DNA of 64,000 nt from Pseudovibrio sp000156235 (GCF_000156235.1 NZ_DS996813.1:186001-250000), one strand, 5' to 3'. Shown: positions 34,972 through 43,794, numbered from the stretch's first letter. Numbers and translations are program-made. The notes: generated from the letters alone by a model not told the origin.

Positions 34972-36951
34972 GTGTCTAATCCTATTTTGATGAATCGTCG
35001 TAGTGTGCTGGGAGGCATGGCCGCTACCGGTGCCATTGCAATGGTGCATCCATATTCTGTTCTTGCAAAAGAGAATACTGCGCACCTGCGTTTGATGGAA
35101 ACAACCGACCTCCACGTCCACGTCGCTCCATATGATTACTATGCAGACCGTCCAATGGACACAGCTGGTCTTGCTCGCACGGCTACCATCATCAAAAAGC
35201 TGCGCTCTGAAGCAACCAACTCTATGCTGGTAGATAACGGTGACTTCCTGCAGGGTAACCCAATGGGTGATTACATTGCCTATGAGCGCGGTATGCGTGA
35301 AGGTGATGTCCACCCAGTCATCAAAGGCATGAACGTTCTGGGTTATGATGCTGGCACTCTGGGTAACCACGAGTTCAACTACGGTTTGGACTTCATGATG
35401 AAGGTTCTTTCCGGAGCAAACTTCCCGGTTGTTTCTTCTAACGTTTCCAAAGGCACGTCCCTAGGCTCCAATGGCCGTAAGGATGATCTGTTCCTGAAGC
35501 CATACACAATCGTTGAGAAGAAGATCAAAGACGGTGCAGGTACAGAGTACACCATTAAAGTGGGCTTCATCGGCTTTGTTCCTCCAATGATCATGAACTG
35601 GGACTCCCGTCATCTTGTTGGCAAAGCAAACAGCCGTGACATGGTTGATGCAGCTCGCGCATGGGTTCCGGAAATGAAGGAACAGGGCTGTGACCTGATC
35701 ATCGCATTGGTTCACGGCGGTATTGCTGGTGGCGCGCACGAAGAAGGTGCTGCAAACACCGCGCTGCACATCGCAGGCGTTGAAGGTATCGATGCCCTGT
35801 TTACAGGTCACCAGCACGATGTCTTCCCAGGTCCTAACTATGAAGGCATCCCAGGTGTTGATGCAGAAAAAGGCACGCTGCAGGGCAAGCCGGCTGCTAT
35901 GGGCGGTTTCTGGGGTTCGCACCTTGGTGTGATTGACCTGATGCTTGAGCGTGATGGGAACAACGGCTGGCGCATTGCTAACTTCACTACTGACGTACCG
36001 TCTATCTACAAGAAAGAAGGCCGTAAGCGTATTCCTCTTGTTGCAAGTGATGAAGAAGTGCTGGCAGCGGTTGAGGACGATCACAACAAGACACTGTCTT
36101 ACGTTCGCCGCGCTGTTGGTAAGACCTCTGCTCCACTGCATTCCTACTTTGCTCTGGTGGCTGATGATCCATCTGTACAGATCGTGTCTAAAGCACAGAC
36201 TTGGTACACCAAGGAAATGCTCAAAGACACGGAATGGGCTGGTCTGCCTGTTCTTTCTGCTGCTGCTCCGTTTAAAGCTGGTGGCCGCGGTGGTGCTGAC
36301 TACTATACTGACGTTGCTGCGGGCGATATCGCAATCAAGAACGTTGCTGACCTTTACCTTTACCCGAACACCACTCGTGCAGTGCTGATCACCGGTAAAG
36401 ATGTGAAGGAATGGCTTGAGCGTTCTGCTGGCATGTTCAACCAGATCGAAGCAGGTAAGAAAGACCAAGTTCTTCTGGACGCAGAGTTCCGCTCCTATAA
36501 CTTCGATGTGATTGATGGTGTTACCTACGAGATCGATCTGACCCAGCCTTCCAAGTACGACGGCAAAGGCAATGTGGCCCATCCTGATGCGAACCGTATC
36601 GTGAACCTTCAGTTTGAAGGCAAGCCAATCGATATGGATCAGAAGTTTGTTGTGGCAACCAACAACTACCGCGCTGGCGGTGGTGGCAACTTCCCGGGCA
36701 TCAATGATGATGTGATCATCTTTGTTGGTCCGGATACAAACCGTGACGTGATCGTTCGCTACATTGTGGAACAGGGTACAATCAACCCATCCGCTGATGC
36801 GAACTGGAAGTTCAAACCTGTTGCAGACACAACTGTTCTGTTCGAAACCGGCCCTGTAGCTGAAAAACACATGAAAAACGTGGAAGGCGTGCAGATTGAG
36901 GCAGCAGGTGAAGGCAAAGACGGTTTTGCGATGTACCGCATTACGCTCTAA
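34972..36951 (+). CDS. cpdB: 2',3'-cyclic-nucleotide 2'-phosphodiesterase/3'-nucleotidase, Tat-exported
   Basis: Periplasmic bifunctional enzyme that opens 2',3'-cyclic nucleotides and releases phosphate from 3'-nucleotides for scavenging. GTG start at 34972 with AGGAGG 5 nt upstream; 659 aa. The N-terminus carries a twin-arginine signal (Arg9-Arg10 in MNRRSVLGGMAATGAIAMV). The metallophosphatase domain has TTDLHVHVAPYDYY, VDNGDFLQGNPMGDYIAYE and LGNHEFNYGLDFMM. The second half is a 5'-nucleotidase C-terminal domain (VVATNNYRAGGGGNFPG). The Tat signal suggests it folds with metal in the cytoplasm. A terminator follows. Confidence 0.93.
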   Translation: MSNPILMNRRSVLGGMAATGAIAMVHPYSVLAKENTAHLRLMETTDLHVHVAPYDYYADRPMDTAGLARTATIIKKLRSEATNSMLVDNGDFLQGNPMGDYIAYERGMREGDVHPVIKGMNVLGYDAGTLGNHEFNYGLDFMMKVLSGANFPVVSSNVSKGTSLGSNGRKDDLFLKPYTIVEKKIKDGAGTEYTIKVGFIGFVPPMIMNWDSRHLVGKANSRDMVDAARAWVPEMKEQGCDLIIALVHGGIAGGAHEEGAANTALHIAGVEGIDALFTGHQHDVFPGPNYEGIPGVDAEKGTLQGKPAAMGGFWGSHLGVIDLMLERDGNNGWRIANFTTDVPSIYKKEGRKRIPLVASDEEVLAAVEDDHNKTLSYVRRAVGKTSAPLHSYFALVADDPSVQIVSKAQTWYTKEMLKDTEWAGLPVLSAAAPFKAGGRGGADYYTDVAAGDIAIKNVADLYLYPNTTRAVLITGKDVKEWLERSAGMFNQIEAGKKDQVLLDAEFRSYNFDVIDGVTYEIDLTQPSKYDGKGNVAHPDANRIVNLQFEGKPIDMDQKFVVATNNYRAGGGGNFPGINDDVIIFVGPDTNRDVIVRYIVEQGTINPSADANWKFKPVADTTVLFETGPVAEKHMKNVEGVQIEAAGEGKDGFAMYRITL

Positions 36952-36978
36952 GTCTGAATGACTTACATGATTTGAGAG

Positions 36979-37010
36979 AGGCGGGGCCACGTGCTCCGCC
37001 TTTTATTTTT
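36979..37010 (+). terminator. Terminator of the cpdB-like gene
   Basis: AGGCGGGGC (36979-36987) pairs with GCTCCGCCT (36993-37001, one wobble), loop CACGT, then TTTATTTTT. Confidence 0.9.
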
Positions 37011-37104
37011 CGCAAAAAGCGAGACATTTCAGTGTTTTAAACGTTGTATTTTACATTTTTAGAAGAATTTGCTGTCAGGCTTTCATGAACTGGAGGATCT
37101 GACA

Positions 37105-37563
37105 ATGAGTGTTACGCAGTTATGTTATAGAAGTCGCATTCATTGGCCTGCGCTTCGCCATAGCCTTGATGAGGAAGTTGAACGATCGCTGTCACGCATC
37201 CGACGCATTAACTCCATGGCAGGCGTCACAGGCGCGCTGATCCTGACGGACAATCATGTATTCCAATTGCTGGAAGGGCCTTGGCCATCCGTAAAGCGGA
37301 CATTTGAGTGTGTGCTTGAAGACAGGCGACATTCCGACCTCACCGTTCTTTCCAATGAAGAGCAGGATTTCAGGCTCTTCCATAATTGCTGGATGCACTT
37401 TTGCGATTTGCGCGAGGAAGCAGACAGCCATTATCCCAAGTTTTTCGGCAATCTCCTTGCCCATCCTGACCGCACCTGCAGTGAAGAGGTGATGGAACTG
37501 TTGCTTCTGCTTTCCATGAACATGAGTGAAAGCCAGCTGACCAGCAGAATTGCGCTGATGTAG
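37105..37563 (+). CDS. BLUF-domain blue-light sensor (stand-alone)
   Basis: FAD-binding blue-light receptor of the short, BLUF-only type. Start at the ATG at 37105 (GGAGG 8 nt upstream); 152 aa. The key flavin-site residues appear to be present: Tyr in SVTQLCYRSR (about residue 8), Asn in RRINSMAGVTGALI, and Gln in HVFQLLEGPWPSVKRTFE. The C-terminal helices (about 105-150) probably form the output cap. There is no attached effector domain and no obvious partner gene, so the output must be a protein-protein contact. Its own strong terminator follows. Confidence 0.9.
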   Translation: MSVTQLCYRSRIHWPALRHSLDEEVERSLSRIRRINSMAGVTGALILTDNHVFQLLEGPWPSVKRTFECVLEDRRHSDLTVLSNEEQDFRLFHNCWMHFCDLREEADSHYPKFFGNLLAHPDRTCSEEVMELLLLLSMNMSESQLTSRIALM

Positions 37564-37606
37564 CTCATACCTATGCTCCCCACGGTGGCATGACCACCGC
37601 TCCACG

Positions 37607-37656
37607 ACGCTCTTAAAGGCACCTCTCCTCCCACTGCCTTTAGGAGCGTTTTTTTT
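37607..37656 (+). terminator. Terminator of the BLUF gene
   Basis: ACGCTCTTAAAGGCA (37607-37621) pairs with TGCCTTTAGGAGCGT (37635-37649), one mismatch, followed by eight T. Confidence 0.92.
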
Positions 37657-37752
37657 GTGGTTTGCGACGGAATGAAGCTTTGCACCCGGCGCTTGCCTGC
37701 TTCACAAGTAAGTCTGGTGATTTGCATGCTTGTTGGAAGTGGGAACTCAAGA

Positions 37753-38394
37753 ATGTCTGATGCTCAGAGCAATCAAAACCTGACAGTGGGCTGCGTGCTC
37801 TGCGGTGGGAAATCGCGGCGTATGGGCGGATCAGATAAGGCACTATTGGACTTAGATGGTATTCCTCTGCTCAAACACGTCACCACGCGTTTGCAGGAAC
37901 AGGTTGAGCAGGTTGTTTTGAGCGTGAATGAGCCTGGCCCGCTGCATGAGAACCTTGGACTGCCCTTACTTGCAGATGAGCTGACTGGGCATTTAGGTCC
38001 GCTTGCGGGTATGCATGCTGCGCTGAGCTGGGCGGAGAAGCACTCTCCTGACGCACTAGACGTGATGACCGTTGCTGTAGATACACCATTTTTTCCCATG
38101 GATATGGTGGAGGTGCTGGCATCCCATCGCGAAGCAAACGCTGATTGTCCGGTGATTTGCTCTAGTGGTGAACGAGACCACTTTGCATTTGGTCTGTGGC
38201 CTGTTGCGCTTGCGGATCCATTGAAAGAGTATCTTTTAAATGGCGGGCGCAGCATCAAAGGGTTCTTTAATGACCATCCTCCTGTCATCGTAAAGTTCGA
38301 AGCCCACAACGGCGTGGATCCGTTCTTTAACATCAATACGCCGGAGGATGTGCCAATCGCATTGGAGCATCTTGCCAAATTACGCGTGCAATAG
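37753..38394 (+). CDS. mobA: MobA, molybdenum cofactor guanylyltransferase
   Basis: Transfers GMP from GTP to molybdopterin to make the guanine dinucleotide cofactor used by DMSO-reductase-family enzymes. The frame is open from 37657; the ATG at 37753 puts the nucleotide-binding motif at the expected N-terminal place and gives 213 aa. Motifs: VGCVLCGGKSRRMGGSDKAL, ADELTGHLGPLAGMHAALSW, VAVDTPFFP and FFNINTPEDV. The ribosome site is weak, so the start is not certain. moeA begins 106 nt later on the same strand, so an operon is likely. Confidence 0.93.
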   Translation: MSDAQSNQNLTVGCVLCGGKSRRMGGSDKALLDLDGIPLLKHVTTRLQEQVEQVVLSVNEPGPLHENLGLPLLADELTGHLGPLAGMHAALSWAEKHSPDALDVMTVAVDTPFFPMDMVEVLASHREANADCPVICSSGERDHFAFGLWPVALADPLKEYLLNGGRSIKGFFNDHPPVIVKFEAHNGVDPFFNINTPEDVPIALEHLAKLRVQ

Positions 38395-38500
38395 TCGTGA
38401 AATCGACCAGATCACTGTGAGAACTTTGATTTTTGCCAAATCCTACGGCGTTCCTCTGGTAAATAAAGGGAACACCACTAGCAAATCTTCTGGAATAAGC

Positions 38501-39739
38501 ATGAGTACGAAAACTCCCTTTCTGAGCTTTGACGAAGCCCTCAATCACTTGCGTGGATTAGGTCACTGTAAAGTCGTTGCAGAGGAAACGTCACTTTATG
38601 AGGCATATGGGCGTGTACTCGCAGAGGATATCATCGCCACGTGTGATCTGCCTCCGCTTGATAACTCGGCAATGGATGGCTACGCGATTGCACAAGGTGG
38701 ATCAGAGCAGACGTCCTTTCCGGTGGTGATGGAGATCTTTGCTGGTTCCATGCCAGAAACACCGCTGAAACCTGGAGAAGCTGCGCGGATCTTTACCGGA
38801 GCGCCAGTTCCGGAAGGCGCAGATTTTGTGGTACCGCAGGAGGATTGCTCTGAGAGCGAAACTGATGGTGAGCGCCGCGTTGACCTCTCCCGCAGCTATC
38901 CAGCTGGCTGCAACATCCGCCGCAAGGGTGAAGACCAGACCAAAGGTGCGCCTATTGTTAAGGCAGGCACCCTGCTCCGCCCTCAAGAGATTGCTGCTGC
39001 TGCCTCTATTGGCCTTGGTCAGCTCAAGACATATCGGCGTCTTAAGGTTGGTGTGTTCTCGACTGGCAATGAGTTGATCCGCCCGGGCACTGAGCGCCAA
39101 GATGGGCAGATCTTTGACGCAAACCACTTCCTGCTGCGTGGGATGCTTGCCAATTTGCCGGTTGAACTGATTGATCTTGGCATTTTGGCAGATCAGCGTG
39201 AGATTGTGGAGAGCGCTTTGGAAGCTGCCTCCAAGCAATGTGATGTCATCCTGACCTCTGGCGGTGCTGGTGGCGGTGATAAAGACTTTGTTTCAGCCAC
39301 TCTTTCCAAACTCGGCAAAACCACCTTCTGGCATCTGGCCGTCAAGCCGGGCCGTCCTTTCATGGTTGGTGAGTTGCCTGATTGCATTTTCATCGGCCTA
39401 CCGGGCAATCCAGTGGCCGCGACTGTTGCCTTTGCATTCCTTGCGCGACCGCTGATTGAGGCTCTTGCCGGGTCCGGTTTTGGTGAAGCCCCACGCCAAT
39501 GTATTGCAGCGGATTTTGAGATTTCCAATCGCAAGACCGGTCGCCGTGAGTTCCTGCGTGGACGCCGGGTGGTCAGTGATGAAGGCATTAAACTGACCAA
39601 GTATCACAGTGATGGTTCCGCCCTTTTGTCCTCTTTGACGTTTGCGGATGGGTTCATTGAACTGAAGGAAGATGTGTCTTCTGTTCAGAAAGGTGATCTG
39701 CTGCCATTTGTCAGTTTTGATGAAATTGGCCTTAGGTAA
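38501..39739 (+). CDS. moeA: MoeA, molybdopterin molybdenumtransferase
   Basis: Inserts molybdate into adenylylated molybdopterin. The open frame reaches back to 38348 inside mobA, but the ATG at 38501 starts the conserved N-terminus (FLSFDEALNHL) and gives 412 aa. Motifs: CDLPPLDNSAMDGYAI, ARIFTGAPVPEGADFVVPQE, GVFSTGNELIRPG, ILTSGGAGGGDKDFV and FIGLPGNPVAATVAF. It follows mobA. A GC-rich terminator follows. Confidence 0.95.
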   Translation: MSTKTPFLSFDEALNHLRGLGHCKVVAEETSLYEAYGRVLAEDIIATCDLPPLDNSAMDGYAIAQGGSEQTSFPVVMEIFAGSMPETPLKPGEAARIFTGAPVPEGADFVVPQEDCSESETDGERRVDLSRSYPAGCNIRRKGEDQTKGAPIVKAGTLLRPQEIAAAASIGLGQLKTYRRLKVGVFSTGNELIRPGTERQDGQIFDANHFLLRGMLANLPVELIDLGILADQREIVESALEAASKQCDVILTSGGAGGGDKDFVSATLSKLGKTTFWHLAVKPGRPFMVGELPDCIFIGLPGNPVAATVAFAFLARPLIEALAGSGFGEAPRQCIAADFEISNRKTGRREFLRGRRVVSDEGIKLTKYHSDGSALLSSLTFADGFIELKEDVSSVQKGDLLPFVSFDEIGLR

Positions 39740-39746
39740 CTCTGCT

Positions 39747-39784
39747 GGCTCGCATTTTCAGAATCGCGTGCGAGCCTTTTTTCC
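39747..39784 (+). terminator. Terminator of moeA
   Basis: GGCTCGCA (39747-39754) pairs with TGCGAGCC (39769-39776), then a run of T. Confidence 0.9.
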
Positions 39785-39901
39785 ACTCCTAGATCAGCAG
39801 TTGCAATTTTAACAAATTTACCCTCAAAGCTGCGAAAAATTGCAAGATATTACCGCGAAGTATCGTCAGTTTGCTATTAATTAGCCTAATATGCCCAGTA
39901 T

Positions 39902-40001
39902 ATAGGTTGATCTACGGATGCTTTTAGTGAAACATAAGGCCCGGTTAAGCAGGGGCCTACCTAAAGAAGCCCTGCCAAGATAATTAATTCGGGGACATAA
40001 T
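39902..40001 (+). promoter_or_regulatory. Conserved leader of binding-protein gene 1
   Basis: ATAGGTTGA lies 100 nt and CCCTGCCAAGA (39970-39980) about 22 nt before the start codon. The same two boxes occur at nearly the same distances before binding-protein gene 3, and weaker versions before gene 2, so this is likely a shared 5' untranslated or promoter element. Confidence 0.5.
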
Positions 40002-40778
40002 ATGCGTATTATGCGTTTGGCAGCAGTAGCAGCAATTGCGTTGGCAGCAGTTTCTGGCGCGGAAGCAAAAGAATGGACAAAGGTTCGCATGGGCACTGAG
40101 GGTGCTTACCCTCCATTCAACTACACCACCGCTGACGGAACACTGACCGGCTTCGACATTGAAATTGGTAACGCTCTTTGTGAAGAGCTGAAGCTTGAGT
40201 GTACATGGGTTACTCAGGACTGGGACGGCATCATCCCAGGTCTGGTTGCAGGCAAGTACGACACCATCCTTGCTTCCATGTCCATCACTCCAGAGCGTAT
40301 GGAAAAGATCTCCTTCTCTGAGAAGTACTACAACACTCCTCCAGGCATTGCTGTTCGCAAGGACTCCGAGCTGACCGAAGCAACTCCTGAAGGCCTGAAA
40401 GGCGTTCGTCTTGGCGCACAGGGCAGCACCACTCACTCTCAGTTCGCTGAAGAGATCCTGAACGGTTCTGACGTTGCTCTGTACCCTACTTCTGAAGAGT
40501 ACAAGCTGGATCTGGAAAACGGCCGTGTTGACGCTGTTGTTGACGACGTGATGGCTCTGGAACAGTGGATCAGCTCTGACAAGGGTTCTTGCTGTAAGAT
40601 CCTCGGCACCATGCAGTCTGTTGAAGAGATCCACGGTAAAGGCGCAGGCATCGGCGTTCGCAAGGGCGACGAAGACCTTGCAGCTCTGTTCACCAAAGGT
40701 ATCGCAGCTCTGCGCGCTAACGGCAAATACAAAGAAATCAACGACAAGTACTTCAAGTTCGACGTTTACGGCGAATAA
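40002..40778 (+). CDS. Polar amino-acid ABC transporter binding protein 1
   Basis: Periplasmic solute-binding protein of family 3 (lysine/arginine/ornithine, histidine, octopine/nopaline type). The 258-aa product has a signal peptide (about 1-22, cleavage after GAEA). Typical motifs: GTEGAYPPFNYTTADGTLTG, DWDGIIPGLVAGKYDTILAS with SITPERMEKISFSEKYY, and the late YKEINDKYFKFDVYGE. A Cys pair lies in KGSCCKILG. It is the first of three tandem paralogues and is followed by a strong terminator, so it is probably its own transcript. The exact ligand cannot be deduced. Confidence 0.95.
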   Translation: MRIMRLAAVAAIALAAVSGAEAKEWTKVRMGTEGAYPPFNYTTADGTLTGFDIEIGNALCEELKLECTWVTQDWDGIIPGLVAGKYDTILASMSITPERMEKISFSEKYYNTPPGIAVRKDSELTEATPEGLKGVRLGAQGSTTHSQFAEEILNGSDVALYPTSEEYKLDLENGRVDAVVDDVMALEQWISSDKGSCCKILGTMQSVEEIHGKGAGIGVRKGDEDLAALFTKGIAALRANGKYKEINDKYFKFDVYGE

Positions 40779-40821
40779 GAACAACTTGTCGATCAGCTGA
40801 CCTTTCAGCTGTCGGTTTCAG

Positions 40822-40862
40822 AACCCCCGGGTGTTTACTCGCCCGGGGGTTTTGTTTTGCCA
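40822..40862 (+). terminator. Terminator after binding-protein gene 1
   Basis: AACCCCCGGG (40822-40831) pairs with CCCGGGGGTT (40842-40851), then TTTGTTTTG. Confidence 0.93.
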
Positions 40863-41036
40863 TTTTGATCAGCCCATATTGCCAGTTTGGCAAAATGGCT
40901 GCTGATGGCCTTCATTTTGGAAAATACGATTTGATTCCGCATAGTCCCTCCTCAGAGCTTGGCGGGACGATCAGGCATAGTTTTCTCACTAACCCAGTCG
41001 GATGAGAGAAATATTTCCTCCACACAACCCGTCATT

Positions 41037-41098
41037 ATAACGGATATCACTTCACAATAACGGCACTTGGCGCATTTTTCTTCCGATATCTCCGTTAT
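41037..41098 (+). promoter_or_regulatory. ATAACGG inverted/direct repeats upstream of binding-protein gene 2
   Basis: ATAACGGATATC (41037-41048) is nearly repeated in inverted form as GATATCTCCGTTAT (41085-41098), with a third ATAACGG at 41057-41063. This cluster is absent from the regions before genes 1 and 3 and could be a gene-specific operator. Confidence 0.35.
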
Positions 41099-41196
41099 TT
41101 CAGTTGAAGTCCGGCATATTTTTTATAGTGTCCTTGGCAACAAATGCAGAGCACAACCAAAACGACCACTCTGCCAAAAAGAACAAGGATGCACGG

Positions 41197-41973
41197 ATGT
41201 CTTTTGCCCGCATGGCGCTAGCCACACTTATGAGCTTCACTGCTGCTTCAGCACTTCAGGCGGATGAGATCACCAAACTGCGCGTTGCCACTGAGGGCGC
41301 TTACCCTCCATTCAACTTCACCGGTTCAGATGGCGTTCTGACTGGTTTTGATGTTGAGATCGGCAATGCACTGTGCGCAGAGATGAAGGTTGAATGTGAG
41401 TGGGGCACGCAGGAATGGGATGGAATGATCCCGGGTCTGGTTGCTGGCAAATACGACGCGATCATCGCGAGCATGTCCATCACAGAAGAGCGTCTTGAGC
41501 GCATCTCCTTCTCCCGCAGCTACTACAACACGCCTTCAACCATTGCAGTTCCTAAGGATTCTCCAGTTACTGAGATCTCACCGGAAGCACTGGACGGTCT
41601 GTTGATTGGCGCACAGGGTGGCACGACGCACTCTGTTGTGGCGGAAGAAGTTTATGCGGATGCGGATGTGGCGCTGTACCCAACCTCTGAAGAATACAAG
41701 CTGGACATTGAGAATGGTCGTCTGGATGCGGTGATTGATGATCTGGGTGTCCTGCAGAGCTGGGTGGATTCTGAAGCTGGCTCCTGCTGCAAAATTATAG
41801 GCTCTCTGCCAATCCAGCCAGAGCTGCATGGTCAGGGTATTGGTGTTGGCGTTCGCAAAGGACAGGAAGAGCTGGCAGATCGCTTCTCTCAGGCCATTCT
41901 CGCCATTCGTGAAAACGGCACCTACAAGAAGATCAACGACAAGTACTTCTCTCAGGACGCTTTTGGGGAATAA
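41197..41973 (+). CDS. Polar amino-acid ABC transporter binding protein 2
   Basis: Second family-3 solute-binding paralogue. Start at the ATG at 41197 (AAGGA 7 nt upstream), 258 aa, the same length as copies 1 and 3. The signal peptide ends near residue 20 (SALQA). Motifs: ATEGAYPPFNFTGSDGVLTG, EWDGMIPGLVAGKYDAIIAS, GSCCKIIGSLP and KKINDKYFSQDAFGE. It is the most divergent of the three by eye, and it has its own long upstream region (418 bp with the preceding terminator), so it is likely separately regulated. Confidence 0.95.
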   Translation: MSFARMALATLMSFTAASALQADEITKLRVATEGAYPPFNFTGSDGVLTGFDVEIGNALCAEMKVECEWGTQEWDGMIPGLVAGKYDAIIASMSITEERLERISFSRSYYNTPSTIAVPKDSPVTEISPEALDGLLIGAQGGTTHSVVAEEVYADADVALYPTSEEYKLDIENGRLDAVIDDLGVLQSWVDSEAGSCCKIIGSLPIQPELHGQGIGVGVRKGQEELADRFSQAILAIRENGTYKKINDKYFSQDAFGE

Positions 41974-42129
41974 GGGCTAAAAAGAAGCAGGAAAGATTCG
42001 AAGCTGGGGAAAGTTTCTGTGATGCATCACCGTTTTGCAGAATATGAATGCGCAAAACCGATCAAAATGGAAACTTACTCCTCTCAAGGTGGATTAAATT
42101 GGCTATTTTCTGCCGACACACCTACTCAA

Positions 42130-42228
42130 ATAGGTTGAAATATAATTTCTTCCATTTAAATATGCGCCCCGGCTGTGCAGGGAGCCATCGTGATGACCCC
42201 TGCCAAGAATTTACAAAGGGGAATACAA
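42130..42228 (+). promoter_or_regulatory. Conserved leader of binding-protein gene 3
   Basis: ATAGGTTGA (42130-42138) is 99 nt and CCCTGCCAAGA (42198-42208) about 21 nt before the start codon, matching gene 1 in both sequence and spacing. AAAGGGG is the ribosome site. Confidence 0.5.
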
Positions 42229-43005
42229 ATGGGCTTCATGCGCTTTGCCACTGTTGCAACACTCGCACTTCTTGCTTCCACTCAGGTTCAGGCAAAGGAA
42301 TGGACGAAAGTCCGAATTGGCACTGAAGCTTCTTACCCTCCATTTGCTTACACCACCGCTGATGGCAAGCTGGTTGGTTTTGAAATTGAACTGGGCAACG
42401 CGCTTTGCGCCGAACTGAAAGTTGAATGTGAATGGATGCCGGTTGACTGGGACGGTCTGATCCCTGGTCTGGTTGCCGGCAAGTACGACACCATCATGGC
42501 ATCCATGTCCATCACACCAGAACGGAAGCAGCGCATTCAGTTCTCTGAAAAGTACTACCAGACCCCTCCAGGTGTGGCAGTACCTAAAGATAGCAAGATC
42601 ACCGAGGCCTCTGTTGAGGGTATGGACGGTGCTCTTGTCGGCGCGCAGGTTGGCGCGACGCACGCAGTGTTTGCTGAAGACATTTTGACTAAATCAGAAG
42701 TGTCTCTGTACCCTACTGCTGATGAATATAAACTCGATTTGGAAAGTGGTAGACTTGATGCTGTCGTTGATGACGTAGTTGTTCTTTCTGACTGGCTTAA
42801 GTCAGAGGACGGCAACTGCTGTAAACTGCTCGGCACTATGTCACCTATTCCAGAGATACATGGTGTAGGCGTTGGTGTAGGCGTTCGTAAGAGCGACCAA
42901 GACTTGGCTGACCTATTCTCCAAAGCGGTTATTGCTTTACGTGAGAATGGAAAGTACAAAGAGATCAACGACAAATATTTCGACTTTGACGCCTACGGAG
43001 AGTGA
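42229..43005 (+). CDS. Polar amino-acid ABC transporter binding protein 3
   Basis: Third family-3 solute-binding paralogue. Start at the ATG at 42229 with AAAGGGG 7 nt upstream; 258 aa. The signal peptide ends near residue 22 (TQVQA). Motifs: GTEASYPPFAYTTADGKLVG, DWDGLIPGLVAGKYDTIMAS, GNCCKLLGTMS and EINDKYFDFDAYGE. It is closer to copy 1 than to copy 2. It lies just upstream of the two permease genes, with a hairpin between, so it is the copy most directly linked to the permeases. Confidence 0.95.
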   Translation: MGFMRFATVATLALLASTQVQAKEWTKVRIGTEASYPPFAYTTADGKLVGFEIELGNALCAELKVECEWMPVDWDGLIPGLVAGKYDTIMASMSITPERKQRIQFSEKYYQTPPGVAVPKDSKITEASVEGMDGALVGAQVGATHAVFAEDILTKSEVSLYPTADEYKLDLESGRLDAVVDDVVVLSDWLKSEDGNCCKLLGTMSPIPEIHGVGVGVGVRKSDQDLADLFSKAVIALRENGKYKEINDKYFDFDAYGE

Positions 43006-43030
43006 TGGCGTCAAGCTGCAAAACACTCTG

Positions 43031-43056
43031 ACGGCGGGACTTGTTTCCCGCCGTTC
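43031..43056 (+). terminator. Hairpin between binding-protein gene 3 and the permeases
   Basis: Perfect stem ACGGCGGGA (43031-43039) with TCCCGCCGT (43046-43054) but only TTCT after it, so it may be a partial terminator or mRNA-stabilising hairpin. Such elements often let binding protein exceed permease. Confidence 0.6.
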
Positions 43057-43083
43057 TAAAAAAGAATAGGGGCAATCCCCGTA

Positions 43084-43794
43084 ATGAATGAAATTTTCAC
43101 ACTCTTGTCCTTTGGGGACATGGGCTGGGGCGACGAGATAGCACTTGGCATTGTTATGACCGTCTCCCTTGCGTTGGCAAGCCTTCCCTTCGGCTTGCTT
43201 TTAGGCTTTCTGCTGGCGCTTGCGAAGAAGTCTCAAGAACCTTCTCTGCGCGCTGCGGCCAACGTTTACACAACAATTTTCCGGGGGCTTCCAGAGCTCC
43301 TTACGCTCTTTCTCGTCTATTACGGCGGTCAGATCCTCATTCAGCAAGTGCTCTCGCTGTTTGGGGATATCTACTTTGAGGTGAACGCCTTTATCGCAGG
43401 TATGATTGCCCTATCGCTGGTGTTCTCTTCCTACGCTTCTGAAGCATTTCTTTCTGCATTCCGCGCGATCAAGCAAGGCCAGTATGAAGGTGCTGCAGCA
43501 CTTGGCTTGGGCTATGCGCATACCATGCGTCTCGTCATTCTTCCGCAGCTTGTTCGTCTGGCATTGCCAGCGCTGAGCAACCTGTGGCTCATCCTGTTGA
43601 AGGAGACCTCTCTGGTTTCCATCATTGGTCTGGCAGACATCATCCGTTACTCCAACATGGCAGCACGCACCACCAAAGAACCATTCCTGTTCTTTTCTGT
43701 CGCCTGTGCGATCTATCTTGTTCTGGCTGTGATTTCTTCTGGTGGCATATCCCGCCTTGATGCCTGGGCTAAGCGCGGGGAGGCTTCCAGATGA
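43084..43794 (+). CDS. Polar amino-acid ABC transporter permease (HisQ/OccQ type)
   Basis: Inner-membrane permease of the His/Glu/Gln/Arg/opine family. The 236-aa product has about five membrane segments (first near residues 20-45) and the EAA loop that contacts the ATPase (EGAAALGLGYAHTMRLVILP, about residue 140). FRGLPELLTLFLVYYGGQ is typical of the HisQ branch. The second permease overlaps its end by 4 nt. No ATP-binding gene accompanies them. Confidence 0.95.
   Translation: MNEIFTLLSFGDMGWGDEIALGIVMTVSLALASLPFGLLLGFLLALAKKSQEPSLRAAANVYTTIFRGLPELLTLFLVYYGGQILIQQVLSLFGDIYFEVNAFIAGMIALSLVFSSYASEAFLSAFRAIKQGQYEGAAALGLGYAHTMRLVILPQLVRLALPALSNLWLILLKETSLVSIIGLADIIRYSNMAARTTKEPFLFFSVACAIYLVLAVISSGGISRLDAWAKRGEASR

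Noticed and set aside
35461..36990. 509-codon leftward open frame opposite the cpdB-like gene
   Set aside because: It lies wholly antisense to a gene with a clear Tat signal and metallophosphatase motifs, and its translation has no domain or plausible composition (high Cys, His, Val). It is a codon-bias shadow.
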